A DNA stretch of 64,000 bases. Origin: Cephalotus follicularis. Lineage: Eukaryota; Streptophyta; Magnoliopsida; Oxalidales; Cephalotaceae. The stretch is from assembly GCA_001972305.1 (NCBI GenBank), contig BDDD01002949.1, positions 95,729 through 159,728 on the forward strand. The letters are read 5' to 3'. A model generated the notes under the pieces. It was given only the letters and a program-made list of their open reading frames with translations, did not search any database and had not been told where the DNA came from. A program made the position numbers and the translations under genes. Shown here one piece after another: positions 9,232 through 20,780 of the stretch; within the stretch, counting starts at the first letter, position 1; each line of letters starts with the position of its first letter.

Positions 9232-11352
9232 TGATGGAAACAGATAAAACCGAATCCGGTGCCAAAAACGGACTTAGGCATATAGAGTGTAGAACAAAAC
9301 AAAATCATACAAAATGGCAGCGGAAGAACACCCAATAAAATCTAAAAACAGTCCGTAAGGCATGTCCACAGACCACATGGATCACCATATCATCACATTA
9401 ATTGAATTAGTATCACCATAGCAAGCAATGGTGACACAAAGGCATGGCAAGAAGAGATGGGCCAAGAGATATACCAGCGGGTGAAGGCTCCTTCTTTCTT
9501 TGCCGCTACACGCTTGGGAAGACACCAAACGGGTTGCCTCCAAAATCCCTGGTACAGAAGCTACTCTAACCAGCAAGAACCAATAACAAAGTGTATGAAG
9601 TCTCTCTCTCTCACCAAGCTTAGGAAAGGTAAATTGATATTGACAAAAGATGTCAAAATCAATCCACCCTAGATAAGCACTTGCTTGATGTTTAACAATG
9701 AAGGGAACACACACAATCTACAGAGAGAAATACGACTTTCTCTTGCCCAGCAAAAACTCTACACACACCCTTTACATCTTCTGCAGAAAATACTTATCAC
9801 TAGCCTCATCATTCTCTCTCCCACTCTCCCATTCACTTAGGATCATGGTCCTCACTCATAGGGAGTCTGTGGACATGATCCCCACGTTCCCATAACATGC
9901 AAGAATGGGAGATGGCTGCTGGAGATGAGAGAGAAAACGTGCCCACGAAGTGAGCTCGTACACAGGTTGCACGTTCTGCTCAAAGACGTCGACGCCTTTC
10001 AAAGGACATCGACGCCCATGCAATGTGGCACTAAAAACATCGACGCTTTCTAAAAGACATCGACGTCTTTAAAAGCTTTAAGCATCGACGTCTTTATAAA
10101 AGACGTCGACGCTTTGTCTGGCCAGTGAAGCAATAAGAGTCTAACTCTTTTAGTGATCTCATGTACCCTTCGAATATTGGTTAAGTAAGATCAAACATAT
10201 GTGTTTCCACAAAATGCAAAATCCACATAACCGATATTTGACACCAAGACTTAATATGTCCAACATATTAAAGAACTAATCATTATAAGGCAGAGACTCT
10301 TTAAAATCTTGGTTAAAACAATAGGTGTTCATAAAATACCGAAATACCCCTAGGGTCCGGTTTAGCCATTCTAAATGGTCATTATCCAGATGGAAAAATT
10401 AATCTAATTAATTTTCCCACACACCTCATAAACCCTATATTTTCTAAGTTGTCGGTTCACGTGTACTATAATCCCTTGTCATGCTTGGCCCCGATTGAGG
10501 TCTAGGGTAAGGATATGTGTCAACCCTAGATAATATCTCAATGGCTAAAATATCTGATCATTACTAGGACCTTTGGTAAACTCTCCGGAAATCTAATTTC
10601 CAGTATACCTCAACCTTGGTCAAGGATTTCATAAGTCCAAAGTATAATCAGACCATAATAGGGCCGATCACCTTTGCTCAGGTGTGACAATCCCATATTG
10701 CGCACTCACTTATATTCGTATAGATTTGATCATACCCAAAAACCACCCGATTTCCAGCCCTGCGTAAGGACTGGGTAAGGTGGAGATCAAAGCATAACCA
10801 TCTCCATACAATATATAGCAGTCGCTCAGGTCTAAGGATCAGACGAGTTAAAGAATTCGATGATCACTTATACATAACCGCAACAAGTAGGAGTCACTAC
10901 TAACACGAGAATAGCGACTATCCAAATAATGTCTCCTACGCGAGTCCAGTTCAGTGTACACGCTCCCAGCGCGCACATCGTATTTGCCTTAGTGTCCAAC
11001 GCAGATGGTAGTGAGAGAATCCATCCTCCAATTCCATGAGCAGGCAACATACGCCCAAGTCTATCCGGTTCACTAATGCCCACAAAGTGAACCTATGACT
11101 TGGAACTAATTTGATATAAGAAATAAGGTAACCAGTCTCACAGCCTCCATGCCAGGCATCCAACCTTATGTCAGGGCATCACAAGTATAAGTAGGTAATT
11201 AATAAACTACTTCAATTATGTGATAAAATACAAGTGATATAGCCATAACAAATTAGCATGCATAATATATATAAGCAATAAGATTTTTTCATACAAGAAC
11301 AGATATAAAACGATAGTCCATCCAATAGCTTGTCGGGTCACTATATCTAACA
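9232..11352 (-). repeat. 3' LTR of Copia-1 (2121 bp)
   Basis: Pairs with 16603-18513. It keeps a segment at about 10675-10915 that is missing from the 5' LTR, and lacks about 50 bp near 10380 that the 5' LTR keeps (17743-17790). Contains the TCGACG-rich cluster (9983-10120) and a stem-loop TCTAGGGT...ACCCTAGA at 10501-10530. Confidence 0.95.
9983..10120. repeat. Cluster of degenerate TCGACG-containing repeats in the Copia-1 LTR
   Basis: About eight occurrences of (G/A)(C/A)(G/A)TCGACG followed by C/T-TTT at irregular 15-30-bp spacing. The same cluster is at 17345-17480 and, expanded, at 62165-62335 in the solo LTR. Similar motifs reappear in the leader of Copia-1 (16055-16310). Several contain GACGTC, an ACGT-core palindrome like those bound by plant bZIP factors. 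Confidence 0.7.
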
Positions 11353-11368
11353 ATCTCCCATTTGACCC
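11353..11368 (-). promoter_or_regulatory. Polypurine tract of Copia-1
   Basis: Minus strand CAAATGGGAGAT directly abuts the 3' LTR, the usual plus-strand primer position in copia elements. The gag-pol stop is only about 22 bp from the LTR. Confidence 0.85.
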
Positions 11369-11373
11369 TCAAG

Positions 11374-12174
11374 TCATGAACTCCTATAGCCTAGACCCAT
11401 CGTCTCACGATGATGCTTCAGAGCCTTGGTGCCTATTGCCTTATTCAACGGATCTGCTGTGTTCTCCTCTGAGGATACCCTCTCAAGCTGTATATCTCCC
11501 TTACCAATAATCTCTCGGATTAAATGATAGCGCCGCTCGATGTGTTTGGATCGCTGGTGAGACTGCGGTTCCTTGGCTTGTGCTACAGGCCCATTATTAT
11601 CACAGTATATTACAACTGGATTAATAATGGATGGAACAACTCCTAGTTCAGTAATGAACTTGCCCATCCATACACCCTCCTTGGCGGTATCTGAGGCTGC
11701 TATGTTCTCGGCTTCTGTGGTAGAATCTGCAATAGTCCCTTGCTTTGAACTGCGCCAGCTCATAGCTCCACCATTAAGTACAAAAACGTATCCAGAGACA
11801 GATTTGTGATCATCCGGATCACTATCAAAACTAGAGTCTGTGAAGCCCTCTAATTTCAGCTCACTATCTTTTTCATAGATCAAGAACATATCCTGAGTCC
11901 TCCTAAGGTACTTTAGGATTCCCTTGACCACTTCCCAGTGCTTCTCACTAGGATCAGACTGAAAACGACTTGCCATACCCAGGGCAAGTGCGACATCAGG
12001 CCTAGTACATAACATGGCATACATGATCGACCCTACTGCCGAAGCATAAGGTATCCGACTCATGCGTGCTCTCTCTTCAGATGTCTGAGGAGACATCTTT
12101 CGAGAAAGATGAATTCCTTCGCCTATTGGCAATAGGCCTCTCTTGGAATTCTCCATGCTAAACCTCTTCAGCAC
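11374..12174 (-). pseudogene. Copia-1 RNase H and end of RT
   Basis: In the same frame as the upstream pol pieces. Contains the copia C-terminal RT connection (RIPYASAVGSIMYAMLCTRPD) and RNase H with LEGFTDSSFDSDPDD, SGYVFVLNGGAMSWRSSKQ, STTEAE and YCDNNGPVA, ending in KHIERRYHLIREI and a stop at 11374. All RNase H signature blocks are present. Separated from the RT remnant only by the TAG at 12187-12189. Confidence 0.93.
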
Positions 12175-12186
12175 CTTGCTGATGTA

Positions 12187-12558
12187 CTAGCTTTGGGAAA
12201 GCCCAAGCAACTCATTGGATTTATCCCTGAAGATCCTAATACCCAGTATATAGGTGGCTTCTCCCAAATCTTTCATGGAAAAATTCTTACTTAGCCATAT
12301 TTTTGCAGGCTGCAATATCCCTACATCATTCCCAATGAGTAGAATGTCATCTACATATAGCACTAAGAAAGTGATACTAGGTCCCTCTTTCTTTCGATAA
12401 ACACATGGCTCATCTACATTTTTAACCTCAACTATGTCTGTTGAAGGTCTAACCTCCAACTCCTCCATCTTCTGTGTGGTTTCTACCTGTGGCAACTCCT
12501 TGAGTTCCACCTTACTCCCACAGTTTCCTTCAAGAAGGTATTCCTTCTCTAGGAACAC
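12187..12558 (-). pseudogene. Copia-1 RT remnant (N-terminal half deleted)
   Basis: Starts with the linker after integrase (VVFLEKEYLLEG-type) and jumps, after about 45 residues, to DEPCVYRKKEG...FLVLYVDDILLIGND. A normal copia RT has roughly 250 residues between these points, including the first catalytic Asp; they are absent. The junction is near 12415-12430. The frame is kept across the deletion. YVDD is present, but the enzyme cannot be active. Confidence 0.88.
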
Positions 12559-12564
12559 AACATT

Positions 12565-14253
12565 TCACGAAAAAAATATCTTTTGTTCGCTAGGGTGGTA
12601 GAAGTAGTACCCTTTTGTTTCTTTTGGATACCCTACAAACCTGCAACGGTTCGACCGCGCTTCCAGCTTATCCGTTTCAAGCCTCTTGACATAAGCAAAA
12701 CAGCCCCAAAGCTTCAAATGGTTCAGGCTGGGTTTCCTCCCTGACCATACCTGGTATGGAGTAGAAGGCACGGATTTTGAAGGAATCTGATTCAAGATAT
12801 AAGCAGCTGTATCTAGGGCATAACCCCAGAGATAGGTAGGAAGGTCGGTGAAAGACATTATCGATCGAACCATGTCTAACAAAGTCCGATTCCTCCTTTC
12901 GGACACACCATTATGCTGTGGTGTTCCAGGAGGAGTCCACTGAGATAGAATTCTGTTATCTCTAAGATAACCTAGGAATTCAGCTGACATGTATTCTCCA
13001 CCTCGGTCCGACCGAAGTATTTTATTGGATTTACCTATTTGTTTTTCTACTTCAAGTCTGAACTCCTTGAATTTCTCAAAGGATTCTGACTTGTGTTTCA
13101 TCAGATACACATAACCATACCTAGATAAATTATCGGTAAAAGTTATGAAGTAGATATGACCACCTTGCGCACTGACTGACATAGGACCACAAACGTCAGT
13201 ATGAACTAAACCCAGTATGTCCATAGCCCTTTCTCCTCGACCAGAGAAGGGTGATTTGGTCATCTTTCCCAATAAACAGGATTCACAAGTTAGATAGGAC
13301 TCTAAGTCCCGGATATCAAGGAGATCATCCTTAACCAACTGTGATAGCCTAGCATCACTAAGATGACCAAGTCTACAATGCCAAGTATAGGTTTTATTTA
13401 GCTCAGTTTCTCTTTGTCTTTTCTTATTATTACTTTGCTCAATGGATAGGATATTTGATTGTGAAGTATTCAAGACATATAATCCATTGTTGATAACACC
13501 ATTACCAACACAAACATTGTTCGAATATATAAAACATCCAATGTCTTGGAATTTATGCTCCAAGCCCAAAACACATAAGTGAGAAACACTTATAATATTC
13601 CTTACAATATTCATAACAAAGTAGCATGGATCCAAAGTTAATACATAACCATTACTTAAATAAACATCACAAATTCCAACAGCTTGAGCAATGATCCTAG
13701 ATCCATCACCAAGCCTCAAGTCCAGGTCTCCTGCTCCAAGCTTTCTAACTTTTCTTAGTCCCTGCAATGAATTGCAAAGGTTAGTTCCACATTCAGTATC
13801 TAATACCCATGAAGAACTACTATTCAAAGCTAGATTAAGTTCAATCATAAACATACCTGATGTACTCGCACCATGCGGGTTATCAGCAGAGACAGCAGCA
13901 ATAGCAACACGACAATCCTTTTTCCAGTGCCCGGTCTTACCGCACTGGAAACAAGCACCTTCAGCAGCTAACTTCTTCATCCGATCTTTGGGAACACTCC
14001 CACTGGCTCCAAGCTTCCCCTTCTTCTTCTTTTGCTTCTTCTTACCCTTGCCTTTTGTGTTGACAGGCATGAGTACGCCCTTCTCTTTACAGGAAGACGA
14101 GGCGCTGCCCTTTCCTTGGGTAGACCTTGAAGAAGGAAGAAGTAGGGAGTAGGTCTTTGACTTCCCAGAGTCAAAATCGGCCTCAGCCGTCCTCAACATA
14201 GCTATCAGCTCAGACAGAGTCACCTCTATCTTGTTCATGTGAAAATTCACCAA
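12565..14253 (-). pseudogene. Copia-1 gag C-terminus, protease and integrase
   Basis: 562 open codons: zinc knuckle CFQCGKTGHWKKDC, protease region with WVLDTECGTN (the usual Asp-Thr/Ser-Gly is altered to DTE, so protease is doubtful), pre-integrase HCRLGHLSDARL...CESCLLGK, integrase core with Asp in HTDVCGPM, Asp in LRSDRGGEY and Glu in PQHNGVSERRNR. It ends at a TGA (12565-12567) from which pol continues in the same frame. The upstream gag ORF is in the same frame too, separated by the stop at 14257. Confidence 0.93.
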
Positions 14254-14256
14254 AAA

Positions 14257-14763
14257 TTATGAGAACGACTTAGGAAGGGACGTCAGAATAAGATCCATAT
14301 ACAGATCATGGTCCATGACAAAACCTAATTGAGCCAGCTGCTCAATCATGTCTATCATCTTCAATCCATGCTCATGGACTGAAGCTCCCTCTTGCATATG
14401 AGCCTTAAAGAGTTTACGTGATAGATTGAACCTTTGAGTCCTAGACTCAGCTCCATACATCTCCTGGAGATGGAGTAGTATAGCAGATAAGGTCTCAATC
14501 TTCTCATTCTGACGCTGAAGCACATATGTCATCCCAAGAAGGGCAAGACATCTAACTTGCTCGTCATCTTCTAGCCACTTGGCTAATCGTTCACTCTCTT
14601 CAGGCGTCGGATCTTCACCCAGTGAAGGAGGCCCCCCAATCATCACATGGGCCATTTTATTGGCTGTAAGGACGATCTTGAGGTTACGGTGCCAATCGTT
14701 GAAGTTGGACCCATCAAGATTGTTTGTCTCAAGTATACGGGATATTGCATTTGATAAAGCCAT
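14257..14763 (-). pseudogene. Copia-1 gag N-terminal part
   Basis: ATG at 14763, 168 codons to a TAA at 14257-14259, after which the same frame continues. Typical copia gag pattern: LDGSNFNDWHRNLKIVL near residue 17, then LHLQEMYGAESRTQRFNLSR near 100 and MIEQLAQLGFVMDHD. The start is supported by similarity to copia gag starts and by a stop-rich leader upstream. Confidence 0.92.
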
Positions 14764-16589
14764 TCTAGCAACCTAGATAAGGAAATATAAGCATGAGTTA
14801 GCAATTATTCCAATTTTAACATATGATAACCATAACACTTGGTCTTTAGTGCTTATGGTTCCTCCCACTATTCTAATTGTATCTCATACCCCCATATAAA
14901 ACTCGAGAAGTCCAACTTCCTAGTGGGGATTGGAATCTATCGCAATCATATTATAGCCTCAGCTAGGGCATGACAAACTATAATATATCCAATGGGTAGA
15001 CTTTCTTACCAATTTGTATCCAATACAAGATCCAATCATAGTATTCGGCCTTAGATTCAATATGGCCTCAGCTAGGGCATGACAAACCATCAGAATCTTG
15101 ATAAGTCAAGTGCCCACAATTTTCATTGGAATGCACTAGTTTTAACACCCACACGTAGGCGTGTCCAAGTGCTAAAACATAGCCACCCTTTGCGGTGCCC
15201 AACACCGACGTTGACATAAAATCCCCAAGTCATCAGCCTTAGCTAGGGCATGACAAACCAACAACCCAGGAACACTACTCAACGAAAATTGTGGAGGGCC
15301 ACGGGGAACCACTCTATGGGTTCCTACGTTAAGACTTACTATTAAATTGAGGGAATTTGCGGTCTCAAATTGTAAATACCATGCCATTAATTAATTCATT
15401 GGTTGTATTAGCCAATTCCAATTAATTACGGCTTAGCATGCAAGACGTGTATCTTATGCACCTTGGACATATTTCTAAAATATGTCAATGGATTGGCAAG
15501 GACATTAGTAGTAGTGGTTTGAGCCCAAAATCACTACTAGGTCTTCCTAGGTGTTAAGATATAAATCTATTTATTACAACAATAACCATGCATACATGGC
15601 CTTCAAAAGTCTTGTACTCCATTTCTTCTTTCCTCCATCTCTCATTGTAAGGTCTTCTTTTACATAAAAGTACATTACATTTTGAAAAGAAAATTACATT
15701 TTAAAAATTACAAGGAGAAATAACATAAGAAAAGAAAAAATAAATGGTGCACGCAGACACCTCATTACTGACCTTTAAAATAATAAATAAATAACATCCA
15801 TCCACATATAGAAAACCATAAACTAGGTCAATGTCCTTTTCTGGGTCATCCATTGTGCAGAAGACTTATATGATATCCAATATTATAAAACACAAATAAA
15901 AAAAATACCATAAATAATAACCAATCATACAATTTAATTTAAGGATTGTTAACTGATCAAACTCCCACTAAATCAAGTAATGATTTTTGATTTTTTAAGT
16001 GTCAAAATGTATAAAATCCAATTTTATTGATAAAACAGTTTTTTTTTTATTAAAAGACGTCAACGCCTTTCCAAAAAGGCATCGATGCATTTCATGAAAA
16101 ACAATTTGAAAAAGGCGTCGATGTATAACACGAACATCAATGCGTTTCTCGAGAACTATTGAAAAAAAAAGGCGTCGATGTTTATCAACAACATCGACGC
16201 GTTTCCTGGCAATAGTTGAACAAGGCGTCGACGTTAAACAAGAATATCGATGCGTCTCACGAGAAGATGAACAAGACATCGACGTCTATCAAGAATGTCA
16301 ACGTCTATAGCCCCCTGGACATTTTCTGCATTTCAAAAAATGCAAAAAACAATGGTTTAGACTTTGGCATTCCAATCTGGCAATCCAAACTGCACTATGC
16401 ATATTCCAAACATAATTCTAAAAACATTATATCAAAATCACGAGGTCTTAAACACAATGAAATCCAATTTCATGCAATTTTCACTAAGGCACTTTGAAAA
16501 TCTAGTTTGATCATAAAACACATCCATTAATTAAACCATTAATCAGTACATCATCTAAGGCATAAATTCAATCAAGGATGATGTGGGAC
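14764..16589 (-). other. Copia-1 untranslated leader with direct repeats
   Basis: Long leader between the primer-binding site and gag, with no protein-like frame. It contains three direct copies of CAGCTAGGGCATGACAAAC or a one-base variant (blocks at 14956-14978, 15065-15087 and 15236-15258). Near the primer-binding site (16055-16310) is a cluster of TCGACG/TCGATG-type motifs like those in the LTR. Copia-2 keeps a version of the direct repeat (near 56697). Confidence 0.7.
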
Positions 16590-16601
16590 GCTCTGATACC
16601 A
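16590..16601 (-). promoter_or_regulatory. Primer-binding site of Copia-1 (initiator Met tRNA)
   Basis: Minus strand TGGTATCAGAGC, one base from the 5' LTR end at 16603. This is the classic complement of the 3' end of plant initiator-Met tRNA. Confidence 0.95.
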
Positions 16602-16602
16602 C

Positions 16603-18513
16603 TGATGGAAATGGATAAAACCGAACCCGGTGCAAAAAACGGACTTAGGCATATAGGGTGTAGAACAAAACAAAATCATACAAAATGACAGTGGAAGAAC
16701 ACCCAATAAAATCTAAAAACAGTCCGTAAGGCATGTCCACAGACCACATGGATCACCACATCATCACATTAATTGAATTAGTGTCACCATAGCAAGCAAT
16801 GGTGACACAAAGGCATGGCAAGAAGAGAAGGACCAAGAGATATACCAGCGGGTAAATGCTCCTTCTTTCTTTGCCGCTACACGCTTGGGAAGACACCAAA
16901 CACGTTGCCTCCAAAATCCCTGGTACAAAAGCTACTCCAACCAGCAAGAACCAATAACAAAGTGCATGAAGTCTCTGTCTCTCAACAAGCTTAGGAAAGG
17001 TAAATTGATATTGACCAAAGATGTCAAAATCAATCCACTCTAGATAAGCACTTACTTGATGTTTAACAATGAAGCGAACACACACAATCTGCAGAGAGAA
17101 ATACGACTTTCTCTTGCCCAGCAAAAACTCTACACACACCTTTTACATCTTCTGCAGAAAATACTTATCACTAGCCTCATCCTTCTCTCCCATTCACTTA
17201 GGATCATGGTCCTCACTCCTAGGGAGTCTGTGGCCATGATCCCCACGTTCCTATATCATGCAAGAATGGGAGATGGCTGCTAGAGATGAGAGAGAAAACG
17301 TACCCACGAAGTGAGCTCGTGCACAGGTTGCACGTTCTGCTCAAAGACGTCGACGCCTTTCAAAGGACATCGACGCCCATGCAATGTGGCACTAAAAACA
17401 TCGACGCTTTCTAAAAGACATCGACGTCTTTAAAAGCGTTAAACATCGACGTCTTTATAAAAGACGTCGACGCTTTGTCTGGCAAGTGAAGCAATAAGGG
17501 TCTAACTCTTTTAGTGATCTCATGTACCCTTCGAATATTGGTTAAGTAAGATCAAACATATGTGTTTCCACAAAATGCAAAATCCACATAACCGATATTT
17601 GACACCAAGACTTAATATGTCCAACATATTAAAGAACTAATCATTATAAGACAGGGACCCTTTAAAATCTTGGTTAAAACAAGAGGTGTTCATAAAATAC
17701 CGAAATACCCCTGGGGTTCGGTTTAGCCATTCTAAATGGTCCTTGACCAATTTAAATGCTATCGAAATAATATCTAATATTATCCAGATGGAAAAATTAA
17801 TCTAATTAATTTTCCCATACACCTCATAAACCCTAGATTTTCTAAGTTGTCGGTTCACGTGTACTATAATCCCTTGTCATGCTTGGCCCCGATTGAGGTC
17901 TAGGGTAAGGATATGTGTCAACCCTAGATAATACCTCAATGGCTAAAATATCTGATCATTACTAGGACCTTTGGTAAACTCTCCAAAAATCTAATTTCTA
18001 GTCTACCTCAACCTTGGTAAAGGATTTCATAAGTCCAAAGTATAATCAGACCATAATAGGGCCGATCACCTTTGAGCGACTATCCAAATAGTGTCTCCTA
18101 CACGGGTCTAGTTCAGTGTACACGCTCCCAACGCGCACCCCGTATTTGCCCTAGTGTCCAACACAGTTGGTAGTGAGAGAATCCATCCTCCAATTCCATG
18201 AGCAGGAAACATACGCGCAAGTCTATCTCTTTCACTAATGCCCACAAAGTGAACCTATGACTTGGAACTAATTTGACATAAGGAATAAGGTAACCAGTCT
18301 CACAGCCTCCATGCCAGGCATCCAACCTTATGTTAGAGCATCACAAGTATAAGTAGGTAATTAATAAACTACTTCAATTATGTGATAAAATACAAGTGAT
18401 ATAGCCATAAAAAATTAGCTCGTATAATATATATAAGGAATAAGATTGTTTCATACAGAACAGATATAAAACGACAGTTCATCCAATGGCTTGTCGGGTC
18501 ACTATATCTAACA
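16603..18513 (-). repeat. 5' LTR of Copia-1 (1911 bp)
   Basis: Closely matches the 3' LTR, but an internal segment of about 240 bp is deleted near 18075 (the sequence jumps from CCGATCACCTTTG to AGCGACTATCC). The loss must have happened after insertion. The right flank AGAAA is the second target copy. Confidence 0.95.
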
Positions 18514-18518
18514 AGAAA

Positions 18519-19422
18519 AGCACGATTGGGCTGCAGCAGTCAATGTTGCTTGGAATCCTCAGCAAAGTGTGGCGTTTGAGGCTTGATGCACCAACATGGT
18601 TTGAATGTAGGTGCGTACATGTTGGATGGGTTCCGTGGACCCATCATATTTATCAAGACTTGGGAGTCGGAAACTTCTGGGGATACAGTCCGTCATGATC
18701 TTGGATGCGAAGAGGTGGGCGCTAATGTTGCGCACCTCCGATAGATGTCCCCTCTGCTGCTCGGCTTCTTGGAGCCTTCTCTCCACCTCTGCAAGGCTTG
18801 TGTTCATCGCTCGCTCCACATCCTCGATGTTCCTAGCCCTGCGTGAAACTTGTGATTCCCCGACCAGTGTGGCCGGGTGGTCTATCCTGCTTCCCCACAC
18901 TGTTCCTACCCTGTGTGAAGCACTGGATCGCACTCGTGCCTCCTCTACACCCCTGGCTTCCCCTGAGGGATCTACCTCCACTGCCTGATGCTCGGGATGC
19001 ACTCTTTTGGGATCGTTGGGCTAATCCCGGGCAGTTGAGGACTCTGCCCTCTGAGATATATCAATCCCGGGTCTCCTCCTCAGGGGAATATTATCCCCTG
19101 ACCTTCTCGGGGGAAGCATGTCTCCCATCAACGGGTTTCTCCTGGCACCTCTGGGGTGTCCTATCTCCACCACTGGCCTGACAAGGTCGCTTTGTTCTCG
19201 ACTGTTTCCTCGAGCAGGTCCGGCCTGGCCCTGGTTGGCTAGATTGGTTTCCAACATGTTTGTGAGGCGTTTCATTCCCTGGAGGAGCTGATTGAGTTTT
19301 TCCCCAATGATGGGAGCTTGTTCCGGAGCTGCAACTTGGCTGGCTTCAGGAGGAGGAGGTGGAATCTCCTGTTGTCGGTTGCCGATGGCTCCAGACTGGT
19401 TGTTGATTCTTCTTGGAGGCAT
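18519..19422 (-). pseudogene. Gypsy-1 gag, N-terminal part (right of Copia-1)
   Basis: ATG at 19422, 47 bp from the 5' LTR. Begins MPPRRINNQSG, Pro/Gln-rich for the first 50 residues, with a short stop at about 19021, then RVRSSASHRVG-type Arg/Ser stretch, a coiled coil (AEVERRLQEAEQQRGHL) and the gag core start (RSFRLPSLDKYDGSTEPIQH). The frame resumes at 9226 beyond Copia-1. Gypsy-2 gag is homologous. Confidence 0.88.
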
Positions 19423-19448
19423 GATTTTTAATGACTTTTCGCTGCGTT

Positions 19449-19466
19449 TCTCACAGATGGCGCCAA
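19449..19466 (-). promoter_or_regulatory. Primer-binding site of Gypsy-1
   Basis: Minus strand TTGGCGCCATCTGTGAGA, four bases from the LTR end. The TGGCGCC start fits the 3' end of Asp- or Arg-type tRNAs used by Tat/Athila elements; which tRNA is uncertain. Gypsy-2 has the equivalent site with the same 4-bp spacing. Confidence 0.75.
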
Positions 19467-19470
19467 CTGT

Positions 19471-20117
19471 TGATACAAAAATCCTTCCTCAACAGTACCC
19501 CCACGTGTAAGGGTTTGATTTGTTGAAGGAAACGCTATAATATGCCTGAGAAGAAGGTCGGTCGGTTGGTTATCCCTGCACAAGTAGAGTAAACAAGTTG
19601 AAGGTCCAGGAGGTTGTTCTCCCGGGGACACTCCGATGCTCAAGTTAGGTAATGCACAGAGATTTTAGGGTTCTTTAGTATGCAAAAATGACTGACCTTT
19701 GTTTAGACTGTGAAACTGGTATTTATAGTGCTAGTTTGTAACTATTTGAGCATGAATTTCGGAGGTGACTGCTATGCCTCTAAGGAAATATCGAGGATCT
19801 CGGGATTTCCCTTATACTCCGCCTGATTTTGTGCCAGTACGTTATTGTGTCTTATCTTCCCATATTTGAAGAGATAAATACCTGGAATGTAGGCTGATTT
19901 AATGGCTTCATCCTATAACGGGAGAGGAGATCTTCTGCAATGCTGCCGAGGAGGAGGTCCTCTGCAATGTTGCCGAGGATCTCACCTACTTCATTAGCTG
20001 GAATTAATGAGCTTCCTCTGTTTCGTATCCATGTAAGCTTTAATTCACTTATGCACGTAGCAATGTCTGCAGAAGACACGTGTCACCGTGAGTATAGACA
20101 GGTTTTTTCCCACATCA
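19471..20117 (-). repeat. 5' LTR of Gypsy-1 (647 bp)
   Basis: Ends TGATGTGG...GTATCA on the minus strand. The part from 19768 matches the 3' LTR at 1-432. Contains two units of the 27-bp minisatellite (19930-19983). Confidence 0.92.
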
Positions 20118-20133
20118 TGACCAAACTGAATTT

Positions 20134-20165
<32 letters not shown>

Positions 20166-20780
20166 ATATAATATATATATATATATATTGGTGTTTGGAT
20201 GATAGGAGTTTGAGAAACAAATAAATATAAGTTGAAACGGAGATGTGTTAAATTTTGTTTGAATGTTTTTTTAAGAGATAATAGAAAAGAATTAAAAAAT
20301 TATAGCGCGGAAAAAAATTAAAAGGTTTTTGTAAGTATTATTATCCATTTAAAAATGAAAAGAAAGTGAGAGAAAGAAAACTCTTTTTTATATATTTTTT
20401 ATTTTATCAAATTAAAATTTATTTGGTCTGTAACTAATATAAAAAGACTTGATTTTTATATAAATAAAGATATTATAGTAAAATACCATAATAGATTATC
20501 TGTTAACAATTAAATTAATGCAAGTGGTTGGCAAGGATCCCCTACGAATTTACGATCAAATGTTCATGATCCAGTTTCAGTTGAAACTCTTTATTTTTTA
20601 TAAAAAAAATAAACAATTTTCTTTGATTAATTGGCTGAATAATAAACAATAAAACCGCAAACTATAAGTACAAATTTGAGGAATTGATTTGATCGTCCTA
20701 AGCTCATGTGAGCCAAAAACTGATAGCATTTAACACATTCGCAATTTTATTTATGTATTTATGTAGAACAATGTTTTTGT
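20118..20780. other. AT-rich spacer between Gypsy-1 and Gypsy-2, with (TA)n
   Basis: No gene seen. A (TA)n microsatellite fills about 20136-20188. The rest is A/T-rich unique-looking sequence with no coding pattern. It could be original host intergenic DNA or an old degenerate repeat. Confidence 0.7.

Larger units (their letters stand above)
9232..18513 (-). mobile_element. Copia-1: Ty1/copia LTR retrotransposon nested in Gypsy-1 gag
   Basis: Complete by structure: target duplication AGAAA (9227-9231 and 18514-18518), 3' LTR 9232-11352, internal region, 5' LTR 16603-18513, LTR ends TGTTAGATAT...CCATCA on the minus strand. The primer-binding site matches the initiator-Met tRNA. The order gag-PR-INT-RT-RH marks it as copia. 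One long gag-pol frame is broken by three stops and a deletion of the first half of RT. Confidence 0.96.
1..20117 (-). mobile_element. Gypsy-1: Tat-type Ty3/gypsy LTR retrotransposon, 3' LTR cut by window start, split by Copia-1
   Basis: Minus-strand element read from right to left: 5' LTR (19471-20117), primer-binding site, gag, protease, reverse transcriptase, RNase H, a second RNase H, integrase, a spacer with a hairpin array, an antisense gene on the plus strand, polypurine tract and 3' LTR (1-432). Order PR-RT-RH-INT makes it Ty3/gypsy. A second, archaeal-like RNase H after the first, and an extra antisense gene between pol and the 3' LTR, are marks of the Tat lineage. Copia-1 sits inside gag with a perfect 5-bp target duplication. 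Coding regions carry nonsense codons and frameshifts, so the copy is not autonomous. The rest of its 3' LTR and its left target-site copy lie outside the window. Confidence 0.93.

Noticed and set aside
13691..14152. Plus-strand open frame of 153 codons opposite Copia-1 gag/protease
   Set aside because: It is the complement of a well-supported coding region and has no protein-like features of its own.
16590..16601. Possible tRNA gene because of the TGGTATCAGAGC match
   Set aside because: Only the 12-base primer-binding site is present; no cloverleaf can be formed with its surroundings.
19021..19023. Stop in Gypsy-1 gag as a possible programmed read-through site
   Set aside because: No conserved context in Gypsy-2 gag, and the element has many other random stops.
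20136..20188. (TA)n run as a possible transposon hotspot or promoter TATA
   Set aside because: A plain microsatellite in an AT-rich spacer with no gene nearby.
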